A DNA stretch of 64,000 nucleotides from Carposina sasakii. Its lineage: Eukaryota > Arthropoda > Insecta > Lepidoptera > Carposinidae. The first letter of the stretch is position 1; each line of letters opens with the position of its first letter. A program made the position numbers and the translations under genes. Positions 45,946-57,684 of this stretch are shown one piece after another. The notes under the pieces are model-generated. The model had not been told where the DNA came from, ran no database searches, and saw nothing but the letters and a program-made list of their open reading frames with translations. The stretch spans positions 5,828,001 through 5,892,000 of the forward strand of contig CP053157.1 of the NCBI GenBank assembly GCA_014607495.2, in the 5' to 3' direction.

Positions 45946-47400
45946 CTATTTATATATCTATGTGTTGTGTATGTACTTTCGTGTCTGTGAACTTTCTTCT
46001 GTCTTTCTGTACTTTCACTCTTCTCCTTCTGACTTTCTGTGTTGTGGTAATATATTATTATACTGCTGAAGCTGAAGTTTTCCTTCACGCCGCCACAACC
46101 TACCTAGCGACCTCAACCATAATCACTAAAGGAACAGATGCTGGAACATCATAAATTTTCTTTTCAAACAGTTATAGCAAAAATATAGATATATTTTTTA
46201 GTTTTATATAATCTTTACATCACGACTGTAATATCCTGTTATTCCACATAAATGAGATGATGGCAGAAAAAATACGGTTCATAGTTATGAAGGTTCCAGA
46301 AAGAATTCAATTTCAGTGGCGGTTTACAGGATTACCTCTCTCGCCACAACACTCTACTATGCACCTTAAGGCGAAGGCTGCATCTCTTTTCTAAATATAT
46401 TAGTAATAGTGGGTAATAATAAACCCTTCTTGGTTTGTGTGTACAATTAAGAATGTAAGAAAGGAGTAATTTTCTTGGCTTAATATTACCATAACCTTTT
46501 TTTTAAATACAGGTAGGTTTATTATTATTTTTTAAATATGTATAGAATACAGAAATCATTTACAGGTCGTGAAATGTTCTTCCCAGAAAATAAGTATTCT
46601 ACAACATTTCACACTTTCCTTTAATCTGTGTATTTAGATACGATAAAACAATTTATTTTAATTATTATCTTGGGAAGGTTTTATAAAACAACATTAAACA
46701 AAACAGTTCTCCTGGGAAATCATCGGCCATTTCACTTTTTTTTTTTGCTGAAATTGTAATTAATATTAGTGACTACACTAAGTAAGATTTTCACGGTAAG
46801 ATAAAAAGACCTACTTTATCATACTGGAATGAGTTAGATAATGAATGCAGTTGACATACTAATTAAAGTTTACTGCTTTACATACTGAATGACTGAAAGT
46901 CATTGCATAGCTGAAAATACTGAGCGTAGACAGCTATTTGCAAGCATCTTCTTTGGAGAACGTAAGGAAGCACTAATACGAGATTTCTCACGATTTTCAC
47001 GTAGTTGAAGTCGTGGGCACTGGTGTGAAATTTGTAAAGGTTTTTTCAACGCAAAAGAGGTGTTAGCTTTTTAAAATTTTAGTCAAAAAATCCAAGACAT
47101 GAAAACAACATGGTGATGTACGCCACTTAAATACAAGGTAAAAGAGGAAGATATAGTGTTTCCAAACTATGTTTATTATTCAACAGTTTTCATATGAAAC
47201 TACTGCATTTCAATCCTATTTATGTACCTAGAATAAACATATTTTCTTTCACAACTTCATTTTAACCAACAACTAGAAGGTTTTCAATTCGATTGTAGTT
47301 TTGTAATGATTGCTTTATGATTATATCATTAGGTGTGATTCGATATTGATGATTGTTTTTCATCATAACCACTACGGGTGGTCCATTGTAAATATATATC
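45946..47400. other. no gene recognised
   Basis: AT-rich. The 76-codon frame at 45.92-46.15 kb is Ser/Leu/Val-rich with no motif. Confidence 0.5.
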
Positions 47401-47468
47401 CCGAGTTATATAACTTTTTCCCGAGTTATATAACTTTTTCCCGAGTTATATAACTTTTTCCCGAGTTA
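47401..47468. repeat. 20-bp tandem repeat, 3.4 copies
   Basis: CCGAGTTATATAACTTTTTC is repeated three times exactly, then CCGAGTTA. Each unit has a palindrome AGTTATATAACT. Confidence 0.98.
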
Positions 47469-47588
47469 AATATAAAATACATTTATTAAAGTTCAGAAAA
47501 TTGACATCAGTTTTGAACTCCGAAAGTTCATGCTTTTGCGTACACTGCGTGTGATGTTTATAAGCAAAGCCAATAATTAAGTCATGAA

Positions 47589-47735
47589 TACATACATACA
47601 CCAGCCTCTTGCAGTCCACTGCTGGACGTAGGCTTTCACTAAGACACGCAACATGCCAGCCGGCCTCTTCAAGTTATCGGTCCATCTGGCCGGAGGGCGT
47701 CCAACGCTGAGCTTGCTGAGGCGTGGTCTCCATTT
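47589..47735 (-). pseudogene. RTE-type RT C-terminus, ~44 codons open
   Basis: The reverse complement reads WRPRLSKLSVGRPPARWTDN, LKRPAGM and AYVQQWTARGW. It has the GRPPARW-TDD..A box and the final YVQQW, but the usual W..A.DR..W segment has been deleted between GM and AYV. 5'-truncated, dead. Confidence 0.85.
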
Positions 47736-50276
47736 GAGAACCAGCTTTCTCTACTATTCAAAAATAGATTTTGTATCGAGCATAAGTAAAACCTGAGAAC
47801 AAAAATAAAGTGCCTAATCTAAAAATACTTAAAGCTCTTTTTTACTTGGAATCAACTAAAAAAAGATTAGATGATTTATATCTAGTAGTTCTCATCGTGT
47901 ACCCACTACAAGAACAGACGCCCTGCGCCGCTTGGTAGTAATACCTATTGTGTTCCCATTTCACTTCTCATCTGTTTAAAAATAGAATCTTGTAGCGCAA
48001 TTTCACTGCAAAACAAAAGACTGTCGCCGTGTAAAATCTGATAAATTACAATACTGTATGCGGGTTCCGTATCTGATATAAAATTGTTGTAAATTTTTAA
48101 AACGTTATCCAAGTTAGTCGAGTATCTATACGTATGTCGACAACTTATTGTTAGCCTTTTTAGTTTATTTTTGTTTTAACGATTTGATCTAACCAGCCAA
48201 AATGCATAAAGAAGAGTCCTATGGTATTCTAGAATCTAGCATATTAAAATTTTATGCCCTATGTTAATCTTAATTTTCTTGAACCTACAATAAAATAATC
48301 TACATTTAAATATTATAATAAAATTGCTCAATAAATACACCTATCAATAGTACTAAAATTTATAGCATCATTATCTATCAACGTAACTATCCTATTATTT
48401 TTAGGGTAAGCGAAGGAGTTTTCAATTAAAGTGCATATGTAAACTCTAACTTAATGAAAAAATACCTCAGTCAGGATCTAAGAATCCGAAGACGTATCTC
48501 TAAAAGGCGCCTTATTTACGACTGCTTCGTGAGCCACAGCTCGGCATGCGAGGCGCGGCATGCTAATGAACAAACGGATCTCGGTAACGCGGTTAGAAGA
48601 TGTACGTACGTACGGGCGTTTTGCAGTCTCATTTGACTCTTTATCTTGGTAAATTCTCCTTTTGACCTCAATTTTACTTAACTGAGGTCTTACCGTACAA
48701 ATTAATGTTATTCGTAAATACGGTTACTACAGGTTATTTTTATAGTTTAGGTACTGTTTTTATCGCAAGTCAAGTGATAAAATTTTCACAGTGGGCTTTC
48801 TGTAGCTCCCATATTTATCGTTGAGTTATAGAATTCTGTAGGATATTTACTGTTCTTGTTTCTTGTACGTACCTGAAAACCTATGATTATTACATAATTT
48901 ATTACAATGTTCAGGATAATTATAAAGTACCTACACCTACATTTTTTAGGATTAGAGAGTGGTTACTTGGATTGTTTCAATGGATGGATCTGGATTAATT
49001 GTCTTACGGAATTCTGATAAACTAGAGAGCTCGTAATGTACAAGCGAAAATATTGCGCTTATTAATTATTTATAATGAACTTAATTTATGTTTTTATACA
49101 TACCTACATAGGATTATTTTTCCTTCAAACGATATTATTTCTTTTTCATAAATATTTACCTCGACTATATCGAATTCACCTCACTAATATTTTTAATGAC
49201 GATTCTGAAACAATTATGGTCTGAAATCCCTACAGATTGTATAGGTACTTATTCGACAAATAAGACAAAGATAATTGTACAAAATAACAATAGAGCTTCA
49301 AGTATAAGCCTTGTTTAGGGTGGCTTGCGCAATGTATGCATACGACTCAGAGTTAACCCAAACATCATTTATATGAAGAAAAACATAACCCTTTTACTGG
49401 CGCAATGGGATAAAATCTACAAATAACAAATGCACCATCGATCAACTAAAGCTACAATTTTAACCCGGCATCCAATCAAAGAGTGATTAAAAGCAATTCC
49501 ATTCCGATTCTGGAATTTCCGGAATTGGTCTTTCGTATTATTCCGGTGACTGGTCATACGAAATTCAGAGGAAATTGTATGCTGCCACGTCGTGTGTCCG
49601 ACTCTTTGGACTATAGCATGTCAATTCTGTACAAGCGATTACACGCGGAACTAAAGTGCAATTTTAAATGCTTGTGGGTGTTGTCAATCGCTACGAATGC
49701 TGTCAAAGAGTAATCGTGTTCACCAGGAAAGGAGACAAACCTACCTTATGTTACCTACTTTTGGTTGGCATTTGACAGTTAATGTAATAAGTAGAGTGGT
49801 CACTCTTTTCCCATGCAAATTAATACCTATATACAAACAAACATGTATAATAGTTACGCCTGAGTTTTTCCCTAAAGAGCTTACCGCCGCTCTTTATGTA
49901 CAATCGTAGTGGCAAATGTTACCTATAGTCTTGATTAATTTTATTTAGCTATTCAGTTACACAAATTTTAAAATCACTCATATTGTTCTCAGTAAAAGCT
50001 GCAATGAAAATAAAAATTTAACAAACACGATACCAAATTCGGTTCCCCAAACGGATTTATCTGGACACGAGCACTGATTTCCAAAACGAGCACTAACGCT
50101 CGACTCCATTCATTTCGGGTTTCCATTGAAGGGAGCGTTTAGCTGCTGCTAATTTATGCGCGCCGCGTACGGACAGATTACAGAGCAGTGTCCGCTCTGT
50201 GCTGTGTGTACCTACCTAGTATAGTTTCTGTTTATGTTTTATTATATAGACGAAGTAGCAATAATATCACTCAATA
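47736..50276. other. no gene recognised
   Basis: 2.5 kb without a recognisable feature except AAACATAACCCTTTTACTGG..CGCAATGGGATAAA at 49380-49420, a dispersed motif. 50.04-50.20 kb is more GC-balanced and could hold a conserved non-coding element. Confidence 0.45.
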
Positions 50277-50495
50277 TCCTACTAATATTGTAAACGCGAA
50301 AGTTTGTGAGTATGGATGGATAGATGGATGTTTGTAACTCTTTCACGTAAAAACGGCTAAAGCGATTTTAATAAAATTTGGTATGGAGTTAGCTGATACC
50401 CTGGCTTAACACACATGCTACTTTTATCCCGGAAAATTTCTACGTTTTGTTTTTTTTTTGCAGTCCACGCGGACGAAGTTGCGCGCGTCCACTAG
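50277..50495 (+). mobile_element. 219-bp Helitron-like non-autonomous element
   Basis: A|TCCTACTAATATTGTAAACG to GCGCGTCCACTAG|T. The terminal GGACG..CGTCC can form a short stem a few bases before CTAG, as in Helitrons. It is the counterpart of 34118-34340 in opposite orientation. Confidence 0.8.
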
Positions 50496-51126
50496 TATAT
50501 GTATAAATTTACCTGTTTATAAATATAAATCTCACGCTGCTGGGAATGTTACCATGTCTTTTACATATTTAATTCTGGCGATTGTAAAGTAATTTTCTAC
50601 AAAATACAAACAATATAAGTATGAAAAAAGCAGCATTAAAACCACGAGAGCTTCTGTACTGACCTCACTGTGGTTTAAAAATGGCACAACGATATATTAT
50701 AAAATAATGTATATTTATCATGTAATTTTGGTTATTAAGTAAGGTATAATTTAGTTAGAGAAGAATCTAACAGAATGATCTCCAAATATGTTTTTCCCAC
50801 TACTTTATACAGGGATGTGTTTCTCATCCAATCAAATTAAAATGGGAAAATATTGTAATTGGAGCACAGCGTAGCTTGTTGGTTTTTTAGCGGATGCATT
50901 TGGAGAGTGTGCAATGAAGTTACATTAGTAAGTTGATTCGACCCAATTCAACCATTGCCATTCGACTATCAACAAGTAATACGTATTAAAGCAAAACAGT
51001 GCCAATGCAATTGCGAAAATTGAAAAACTTTTGCGTTGGAATGTCATTTTTTTTGAGATTGCTCTTACGTAATACAAATTTTAGAAGCAATCAGCGAATA
51101 TTGTACAATATTAGTATAGATACGTA
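50496..51126. other. no gene recognised
   Basis: Nothing recognised. Confidence 0.5.
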
Positions 51127-51310
51127 ATAAAGGGGCGGGCATGCACTAGTTTGTCACTCTCATTGTCCCAAAGAGGTTGGGCAGAAGTGGGAAAATTAAA
51201 TTACGTAGTCACATTAAGCCCATAAAATAGTAAGCTCACGTGGTAAGGGGTAAGCCTACCGCCGCTTTTTGAATACAAATACACAACCATGTGCATATAT
51301 GTATGTATGT
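51127..51310 (-). repeat. short retroposon family P, copy 3
   Basis: TCCCAAAGAGGTTGGGCAGA, AGTGGGAAAATTAAATTACG, CTCACGTGGTAAGGGGTAAG and CCTACCGCCGCTTTTTGAAT: P in reverse. Confidence 0.75.
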
Positions 51311-51642
51311 ATTTATATTTTATTATAGTGGAAAGAGGCATTCAATAAATTTAAATTAAATATACCCAGCGTTAAAATATTTCCCTCCAATTTATCTGTA
51401 CTTTACAAACGAGTATTATTGTAGAAAGCATTTAATTTCTGATTGTTTTCTATGCATTAAGAACATATTTTTACGAATTATAAAACAGTGGCAACTCTGT
51501 GCACAATATTACTATCATTAACTGACGCCGGTTAAAATATGCCCAGTAAAATCAACTGTTGCTTCTTTTTTGCATAAAATATGAACATGAAAACAAATAT
51601 TTGATATTGCATCCGTCCCGAACAGATACAGATGATGCAACC

Positions 51643-51876
51643 TATAGGTCGGTACATATCTGACGGAAGATGCGTCCAACGTATCTCCAGTTACAGGCAA
51701 ACACACTAATGCATTATCAGTTGAGTGTGAAAAGTTGAATGGCTTTTTATATTAACATCAGAACACACAAGTATATGAAAAAGCCATCAGTCTTTTACAC
51801 TTAACCGATGATGAGTGCGTTTACCTGTACTTGGACGTCCGACGCATCTTCCGTCAGATGTGTACCGACCCTATCG
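51643..51876. mobile_element. foldback element, ~105-bp imperfect arms
   Basis: Left arm 51643-51748 includes GGTCGGTACATATCTGACGG, AAGATGCGTCC and TTACAGGCAAACACACTAAT. The right arm 51773-51876 in reverse gives GGTCGGTACACATCTGACGG, AAGATGCGTC and GTACAGGTAAACGCACTCAT. The central spacer is about 25 bp. Ends are near CTA, so a TA target is possible. Confidence 0.85.
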
Positions 51877-52866
51877 AATAAAAAGAATATACTCGATTTG
51901 ATTTCACTCTCCGCTACCGCCCAAATATATTAACGCGGTTCTAAACCACTAAACCATTGATTGCCAATTGCAACTAGAGATCGAAAAAAAAAACACTGAT
52001 TTGAATTGGGAATAAAATATTAGTGAAAAATTACTTCCATTACAAAAAATAATAACATTTCAAAAGTCACGTGTAACATATTTATATTACTATTCAAAAA
52101 CTTTAAAAACTAGCTTTCAACCGATTTCAATTCCCCGAAAATGTTTCCTTCAAAATCTAGATTGTATCTTCAAGAAACTATAAAACACGAAAGACCTAGA
52201 AGAGCATAAAAGGGGAAATAAAATGAAATTGACATACGACGTTTGCTCAAAAGCATCGCGGGTTACAACTCGATTTGGCGGACTATTTCGAATATATACG
52301 ATTTTTTTTACAGGAAATAAAAGGAAATCGGCATTGCTATCCGCCTTTTCGTCAAACGCAATCCAAGTTCCCCTTTATTGGGGAATCTAGGCGTCTTTGT
52401 TGCGGCCAATTCGTACTGGCAATCTATGCAAAGTATTTACGAATGACACGAACATGTTTGACGTGCCAATTTTGCATCCGATATTGGAATGCCGCATTTT
52501 AAAGGCGGTTGGGGCGTAAGTGATTGAACGGTTAGGATGGCTTAAGTGCTGCTCAGGATAACAGATACGAGGAGGATATGTTTTTATAGCGTTTGTTACA
52601 AATATACACGGCTGCGGTTCCGAAATAGAGTTGCATAGGTGGCAGCTGATATTTTTTAGTCAAGCCTTGCATTAGCACAATATGAGGATAACGTTTGTTC
52701 ATAAAAAATAATATCAGGAAAAGACGGAGAAAGAATATGTTAAAAAATATATTTTAAACTACAACGACAACGTCCTTTCATATTCTGAGACAAGTTTTAA
52801 TTGGATGTATCGAAATTTCGAGCGCGACTTTTACCATTTCTTTCAGCCAGGCATTTCAACAAGCTA
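51877..52866. other. no gene recognised
   Basis: A 75-codon frame at 52275-52502 contains several Cys (CLTCQFC) but no family match. Treated as chance. Confidence 0.45.
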
Positions 52867-52868
52867 TA

Positions 52869-53234
52869 CAGAATGTTTTTTCGTTGCCACGTTTAAGAAG
52901 GGTACGTACTCTATACAACAAATAAAGTAAGTTTACGGCAAAAAAATGCTGGAAAACGATGTAAATAAAAAAAAATCATTACTTGATCGGGCGAAATTTA
53001 CAGTGCCCAATGTTTATGCTAGTTTTTTTCATAGACATATATTAATTATTTCTCGTGAAAAAACCTTGGTACGCGCCGCTATGTGCATTTAAAAAGCAAC
53101 TATTTACTCAACTTTGGACCCTAATAATTTGGAAACCAGACACATCCCAGGTATGCTTGCTTGGAAAAAAATGATCGTGATGATGAGGAGATTCCGTAGT
53201 TTTCGGGAACGTTGACCACCAAAAAAACATCCTG
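52869..53234 (+). mobile_element. mariner-like MITE, 366 bp
   Basis: TA|CAGAATGTTTTTTCG to AACATCCTG|TA: short imperfect terminal inverted repeats inside a TA duplication, as for Tc1/mariner elements. The body matches 56233-56614 (GAAGGGTACGTACTCTATAC, AAATAAAGTAAGTTTA, CCCAGGTATGCTT, GATCGTGATGATGAGGAGAT). Confidence 0.8.
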
Positions 53235-53236
53235 TA

Positions 53237-53345
53237 TCATCATCATCAGCCTATTGCAGTCCACTGCTGGACGTAGACCTCCCCCAGGGCACGCCATAAG
53301 ACTGCCATGGGGGTATTTGCCCATCGCTGGGCAGGCAGATTGGTG
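53237..53345 (-). pseudogene. RTE-type RT C-terminal end
   Basis: CATCATCAGCCTATTGCAGT, CCACTGCTGGACGTAGACCT: in reverse GEVYVQQWTA and a GAT tail. The GAT tail abuts the preceding MITE. Downstream ATTGGTGACCGCAGTTTGTA is shared with 60.36 kb. Confidence 0.75.
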
Positions 53346-53409
53346 ACCGCAGTTTGTATTTTGGACTATGTTGTCAACATATATGTCCTGTATATATGGA
53401 ATATATTAT

Positions 53410-53545
53410 TATCAGCCGCCTCTCCTTTCATGTATCTCGTAAGAATCGACTAAGGAACAAAGGCAATATCTCAGGCATTAAGTAGCATCTTGTCACTGAT
53501 CGTTTACATCTGTCCTCGGTGTGAAACGTGGCAGTGGGATAATTT
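53410..53545 (+). repeat. short retroposon family Q, 5' part
   Basis: CTCGTAAGAATCGACTAAGG, AATATCTCAGGCATTAAGTA, CTTGTCACTGATCGTTTACA and TGAAACGTGGCAG match Q. Confidence 0.65.
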
Positions 53546-53861
53546 TTTATGACCCTTAAAGCTTTGGCTACTCGTTCAGGTACCTAGCTGTGTGTATATA
53601 TCTTCCCTCTTGTATCTGCTCCGGTATGCTGCTACGAGTACATCCACTTTAGACGTTCGGTCCACAGCTTTATGGGTTCGAGGATGTTTTATGGCGCTAG
53701 CGTGATAAACTTCTTATTTACTGATGCGGTCTCGAGACAGATTAAAAACGAAGGACTAGGTAGGTACTCTGGATAATCAATATCTATAAAACTCTTAGTC
53801 TCTCTCCTTTCTACTCAAACTCTTTGAGAATAAGGCGTGACCATAATTTATGTACGTTATG

Positions 53862-53965
53862 ATTAGAGACGCTTAAGGGCTTCTGGGAGGTGGGCAGCAA
53901 TGCCTCCTGTTTTAAATCACACTGTAATCACCAACCCGCCTGCTCAAACAACGTGATGACTATAG
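53862..53965 (-). repeat. dispersed repeat related to 60.33-60.45 kb
   Basis: The reverse complement has GAGCAGGCGGGTTGGTGATT, GCTGCCCACCTCCCAGAAGC and CCTTAAGCGTCTC, matching GGGCAGGCGGGTTGATGACC, GCTGCCCACCTCCCGGAAAC and CCTTAACCGCCTC. Confidence 0.7.
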
Positions 53966-54059
53966 CCGAAAACCATTTTCTTATCGCCTCTGCCGATCTT
54001 GGCTTAGAGAAGTTGCATTGGCGTGAATGAGTTGGCCAGTACTGGTTAAATCAACAATT

Positions 54060-54180
54060 TAGCGACAATCGTATGTGCTAAAACATCCCATCTGTGCTTG
54101 CGCTTACTGGGTTTTGGACCCAGGAGCTATTGAATCGCAGGTCAATCAACCAACTACAAATAATCTGCCGTCAATAAATA
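54060..54180 (-). repeat. decayed tRNA-type SINE head
   Basis: The reverse complement GACGGCAGATTATTTGTAGT, TGGTTGATTGACCTGCGATT, CCTGGGTCCAAAACCCAGTA resembles the head of the 44.3-kb SINE. Confidence 0.6.
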
Positions 54181-54384
54181 ATAAGCATATAAGTTTACTC
54201 TGCCTAATCCATTTGAATAATAATTAGAAATCAACCAAAATAGGCCGGCATAGTCCGATAGTTTACAATGTAGGATTATCATTTCAACAAATCCGCAAAC
54301 GCTGTTTAAATGGATTTCTCTAATCCGCGGCTCTAGTACGCTTCATGTGCAATTGGTTCGAATATTTCACAACGTTCTATGTAC

Positions 54385-54455
54385 AGAGCCGTTCAGTGGT
54401 ACAGGCCCGTGACTGGGATCGAACTTACGTCCCCTCACTTCCGCATTTTGTAAGG
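54385..54455 (-). repeat. possible SINE box B fragment
   Basis: The reverse complement GTAAGTTCGATCCCAGTCAC, GGGCCTGTACCACTGAACGG looks like the box B and following region of another tRNA-derived SINE. No box A. Confidence 0.35.
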
Positions 54456-55317
54456 TCTACAAGGCAATATAAAACGCGCGGTCGAGCGGCTGGTATTTTT
54501 AAAAAGCGTCATAGCTATATTGTAAAATAACGCCGTATTCATTATTTAAATTCAGCTTCATTATTCTGAACAAGTTAATTATAAAAGTCTAGTAACAGTC
54601 ACATTTTTAGAAAAAAAAAATTTACTTTAATATGGAAAACAAAATTGAAATTGTAAAATACCCTATGTCCACTAAGATCCATTGTAGAAATCTGTTGATG
54701 GATCTTTTTACACTTTTATGTCCACTTTAATCCTCGATCCCAGAAAAAACTTGTACTTATTTAATTTGAATGGCGATTCTTTTCGACTTACAAAATATTT
54801 TTCTTGGCTTTCACCCGTTTCGCCCAGTTTTTAAATACTCGTAACTACCAAGTTGACTTAGATAATTTAAATTATAGTGATTTACCATGGGCAGGTGAGG
54901 TCAAGGCTTTGGTTTCTATGGTATTAGTCGAACCCACTTACACCCTTACACATTATTTACACTTACGCACTATTTTCGCTAAAATCACGACAAATTGCGA
55001 TTTTCAAACAAATTATCCGAGCGAGATAACGAAAAAATCTCCTATGGAACACATTAATCCTAAAGCCGGGAGATAAATATTAAAAAAAATCCATTACCGT
55101 ACCATTAATACCATGATGGGCAAACTAGGCTACAAGAATAACACGCGATTTAATACCTTAGTACACAATCATAAGGTCCACATTAATACATGTAAAATGT
55201 TGTCATGCATATCTAGTGGAACGGAATAAGAAGGAAGCATAAAGAGGAGATGGTATGGTTAACGCAACTAATGCCTGTAAAAGATAATTTAGACTACACA
55301 GAGAATATTTACATATT
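54456..55317. other. no gene recognised
   Basis: The 90-codon frame at 54804-55076 has no motif or family resemblance. Confidence 0.45.
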
Positions 55318-55442
55318 ACACACATATAGGCATGCCCATTATCCTCCAAAGAGGTTGGACAGAAGTGTGCAAATTACATACCCACTTCCTTCAATATTTC
55401 CTTCCAGTAAAGTCTACCCTTTCCCATGCGACACTTCTTTAT
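55318..55442 (-). repeat. short retroposon family P, copy 4
   Basis: ACACACATATAGGCATGCCC, CCTCCAAAGAGGTTGGACAG, AAGTGTGCAAATTACATACC and TCTACCCTTTCCCATGCGAC. Confidence 0.75.
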
Positions 55443-55651
55443 GTACCTAAAGTACGTAAGTTAAGTAATAAAAAATAGGGTTGTTTATAATGCGTTACTG
55501 CCGAGTCTCGATCCTGGACAAAATGGCATGAACTATGAAAGTAGTGTATGAAGTAAATGTAAATTTATCTTAAAATAGTGCAATTGGAAACCTTTAAAAA
55601 ACTGGAGTACCTATTCAACTAAACAGGATAAAAAAAAAAGATTATATTCCG

Positions 55652-55690
55652 ATGCGGGGCTTTACTGTAATTCATTAGCTGCGTCCGTGT
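55652..55690 (+). repeat. family Q 5' tip
   Basis: GATGCGGGGCTTTACTGTAA, TTCATTAGCTGCGTCCGTG: first 40 bp of Q only. Confidence 0.5.
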
Positions 55691-55869
55691 ATTATCGTCT
55701 CTCAACAAGCAACATAGCTCTCAATTTTTCTGACTGACTGACGCGATAGTGGTGTCAGATTCTCTTTTTTTTTTATTTAGGTTTTGACCCTGGACTAGGC
55801 CTAAACATCACATTATTAGGCCACCTCTTTGCCGTGGTTCCTCCGTGGTCCAGAGGGCTATTACGTAGC

Positions 55870-55960
55870 CGCTGGAGACCGTGACTGAGGGACGCGTAAA
55901 TGAATAACTGCGAGGTTTAATTGTGCGAAAAGTAATCCAGGGTTCGATCGGACGACAACG
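55870..55960 (+). repeat. dispersed repeat shared with 61.0 kb
   Basis: GACTGAGGGACGCGTAAATG, GTTTAATTGTGCGAAAAGTA and GGGTTCGATCGGA (box B-like) parallel 61015-61100. Probably the tail part of a SINE. Confidence 0.55.
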
Positions 55961-56232
55961 GTTCGCAATATTATAACGTGCAAATCCTTGGTTTGGCCAT
56001 TTGTCGGCTTTATTATGTACTCTTTGTTTATAGAGTTTACTACTGCGTGTACAGGCATCAAAATTAGTTATTGTTTTGTTTTTTTAATCCATTGTAACGA
56101 TAACTACGTGGGATTTATTTAGTACATGGATTCTAATCATTCGTAGCACTTGCTACGGACTACGAATCTACTACGAAATACTACACATACCGGCTACGAA
56201 AACCCGTTTATGAATGTAGTGGATTATACATA

Positions 56233-56614
56233 CAGGGTGTTTTTTTGTGGCCACCTTTAACGAAGGGTACGTATTCTATACATGAAATAAAGTAAGTTTA
56301 TGCCAAAAAAAATGCTGGGATTTTTTTTTTTTTTTAATTTTTAATTTCCTTGATCGTGCGAAATTTATAGTGTCTAGTGTTTATGTTAGTTTTTTTATAG
56401 ACAGATATTAATTATTTTTCGTGAAAAAATCCTGCTACGCGCGTCTATGTACATTACGCATTTATGCAGAAAAACGCAGTCTATTTACTCAAATTTGGAC
56501 CCTAATATTTTGGAAACCTGACACTTCCCAGGTATGCTTCCATGGAGAAAAATGATCGTGATGATGAGGAGATTCCGTCGTTTTCAGAAACGTTGACGAC
56601 CAAAAATCATCCTG
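56233..56614 (+). mobile_element. mariner-like MITE, 382 bp
   Basis: TA|CAGGGTGTTTTTTTGTGG to CCAAAAATCATCCTG|TA. Reverse-complementing the right end gives CAGGATGATTTTTGG, a clear terminal inverted repeat. Homologous along its whole length to 52869-53234, with partial copies at 25.0 and 31.2 kb. Confidence 0.85.
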
Positions 56615-57044
56615 TATACCTGTAGGTAGTATCGCTATGAAATCATAAAAAGGTGTTTTCTTTTACGCAAAGTCAAGATTTTGAAGTATTTTGCTTCGAA
56701 TTTATGAGCATAAACAAGTATTCAATAAAAATCAATGTTGCATATCTTTGAATTAAGTTTCCGTTGAAATAGAATAACCAAATACGGGTCAATAATCTAT
56801 CGCCTAAGTACTTACCGGCAGCCGGATACGCTTTCTTCTATCGTATTCAGCCCCAAATAGCCCCAACGAGAAAATTTACTTCAAAATCAATGAGGTCCGG
56901 GGGATATTAGGCTAAGCGGTATTACATTTTATCTTAGCTACTTATAAATACAATCTCGACGAACGTCGATGTTTGTTGTCGTCACATTCTCACAATTGTG
57001 GTTAGAACCTAGTCAACCTAGTTTTTATGCAATACACGCGTACA
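56615..57044. other. no gene recognised
   Basis: Nothing recognised. Confidence 0.5.
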
Positions 57045-57110
57045 TAACCACTGACACACTTTTCACCCGTTAGAACCTACCACCGCTTTTGGGCACAAAT
57101 ACTCCATCAA
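57045..57110 (-). repeat. family P fragment
   Basis: CTTTTCACCCGTTAGAACCT, ACCACCGCTTTTGGGCACAA: the head of P in reverse. Confidence 0.5.
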
Positions 57111-57419
57111 GCAACAGCTGGTACCCGTTGGAATATGTTTTCACAACTTGTCCTCACATTTGACGTGACCTTAGTTAGTAGAATATAATAGCGGAAAGAG
57201 GTCAAAGGTAAAGCAAGCTAGACTGAATACATTTTCAGTTTTGACCACGTGTTGAGAATATTGTGTTACCACAGAATAAATAACAATATTATGTATATTA
57301 TAAATATATTTTAGAAAATTCATCCGAGTGAGGTTAATAATAATATTATGTATAGAAAATCACTATTTAATAAAAGTTTGGAGGTTGAGAAGGTACAGAA
57401 TGATAATTAATAATTATCT

Positions 57420-57600
57420 ATTGTAAAATTATTAATAAAGAAAATGGAAAAAATTCTTCACCCGAGTGGGAATCGAACCCACGACCACTGCAAACCGTGC
57501 CAGCCGCTATAACCACTAAGCCACCGGGTCAATTACTCGGATGACGAATTTTACCATCTCTTTTCTAAATTACATATTGGCAACGTTATTCTTCATCCCG
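57420..57600 (-). repeat. tRNA-derived SINE, copy 5
   Basis: On the minus strand: GAGATGGTAAAATTCGTCAT, CCGAGTAATTGACCCGGTGG, GGTTCGATTCCCACTCGGGT and CATTTTCTTTATTAATAATT. The ATCCGAGT before the tRNA-like part pairs with ACTCGGGT after it. Confidence 0.85.
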
Positions 57601-57684
57601 ATAGCTATACATTAGCCAAATCTCGGCAAACAAAGCTGAATCCCTCAGCACAATGTTTAAAGATGAAACGATCAACCATATCCT

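Noticed and set aside
47401..47468. Possible CRISPR-like array
   Set aside because: Units are directly contiguous with no spacers, and the genome is an insect's. It is a plain tandem repeat.
52275..52502. 75-codon frame with Cys pairs (CLTCQFC) as a zinc-binding protein
   Set aside because: No His/Cys spacing of a known finger, no similar sequence nearby, and a length expected by chance.
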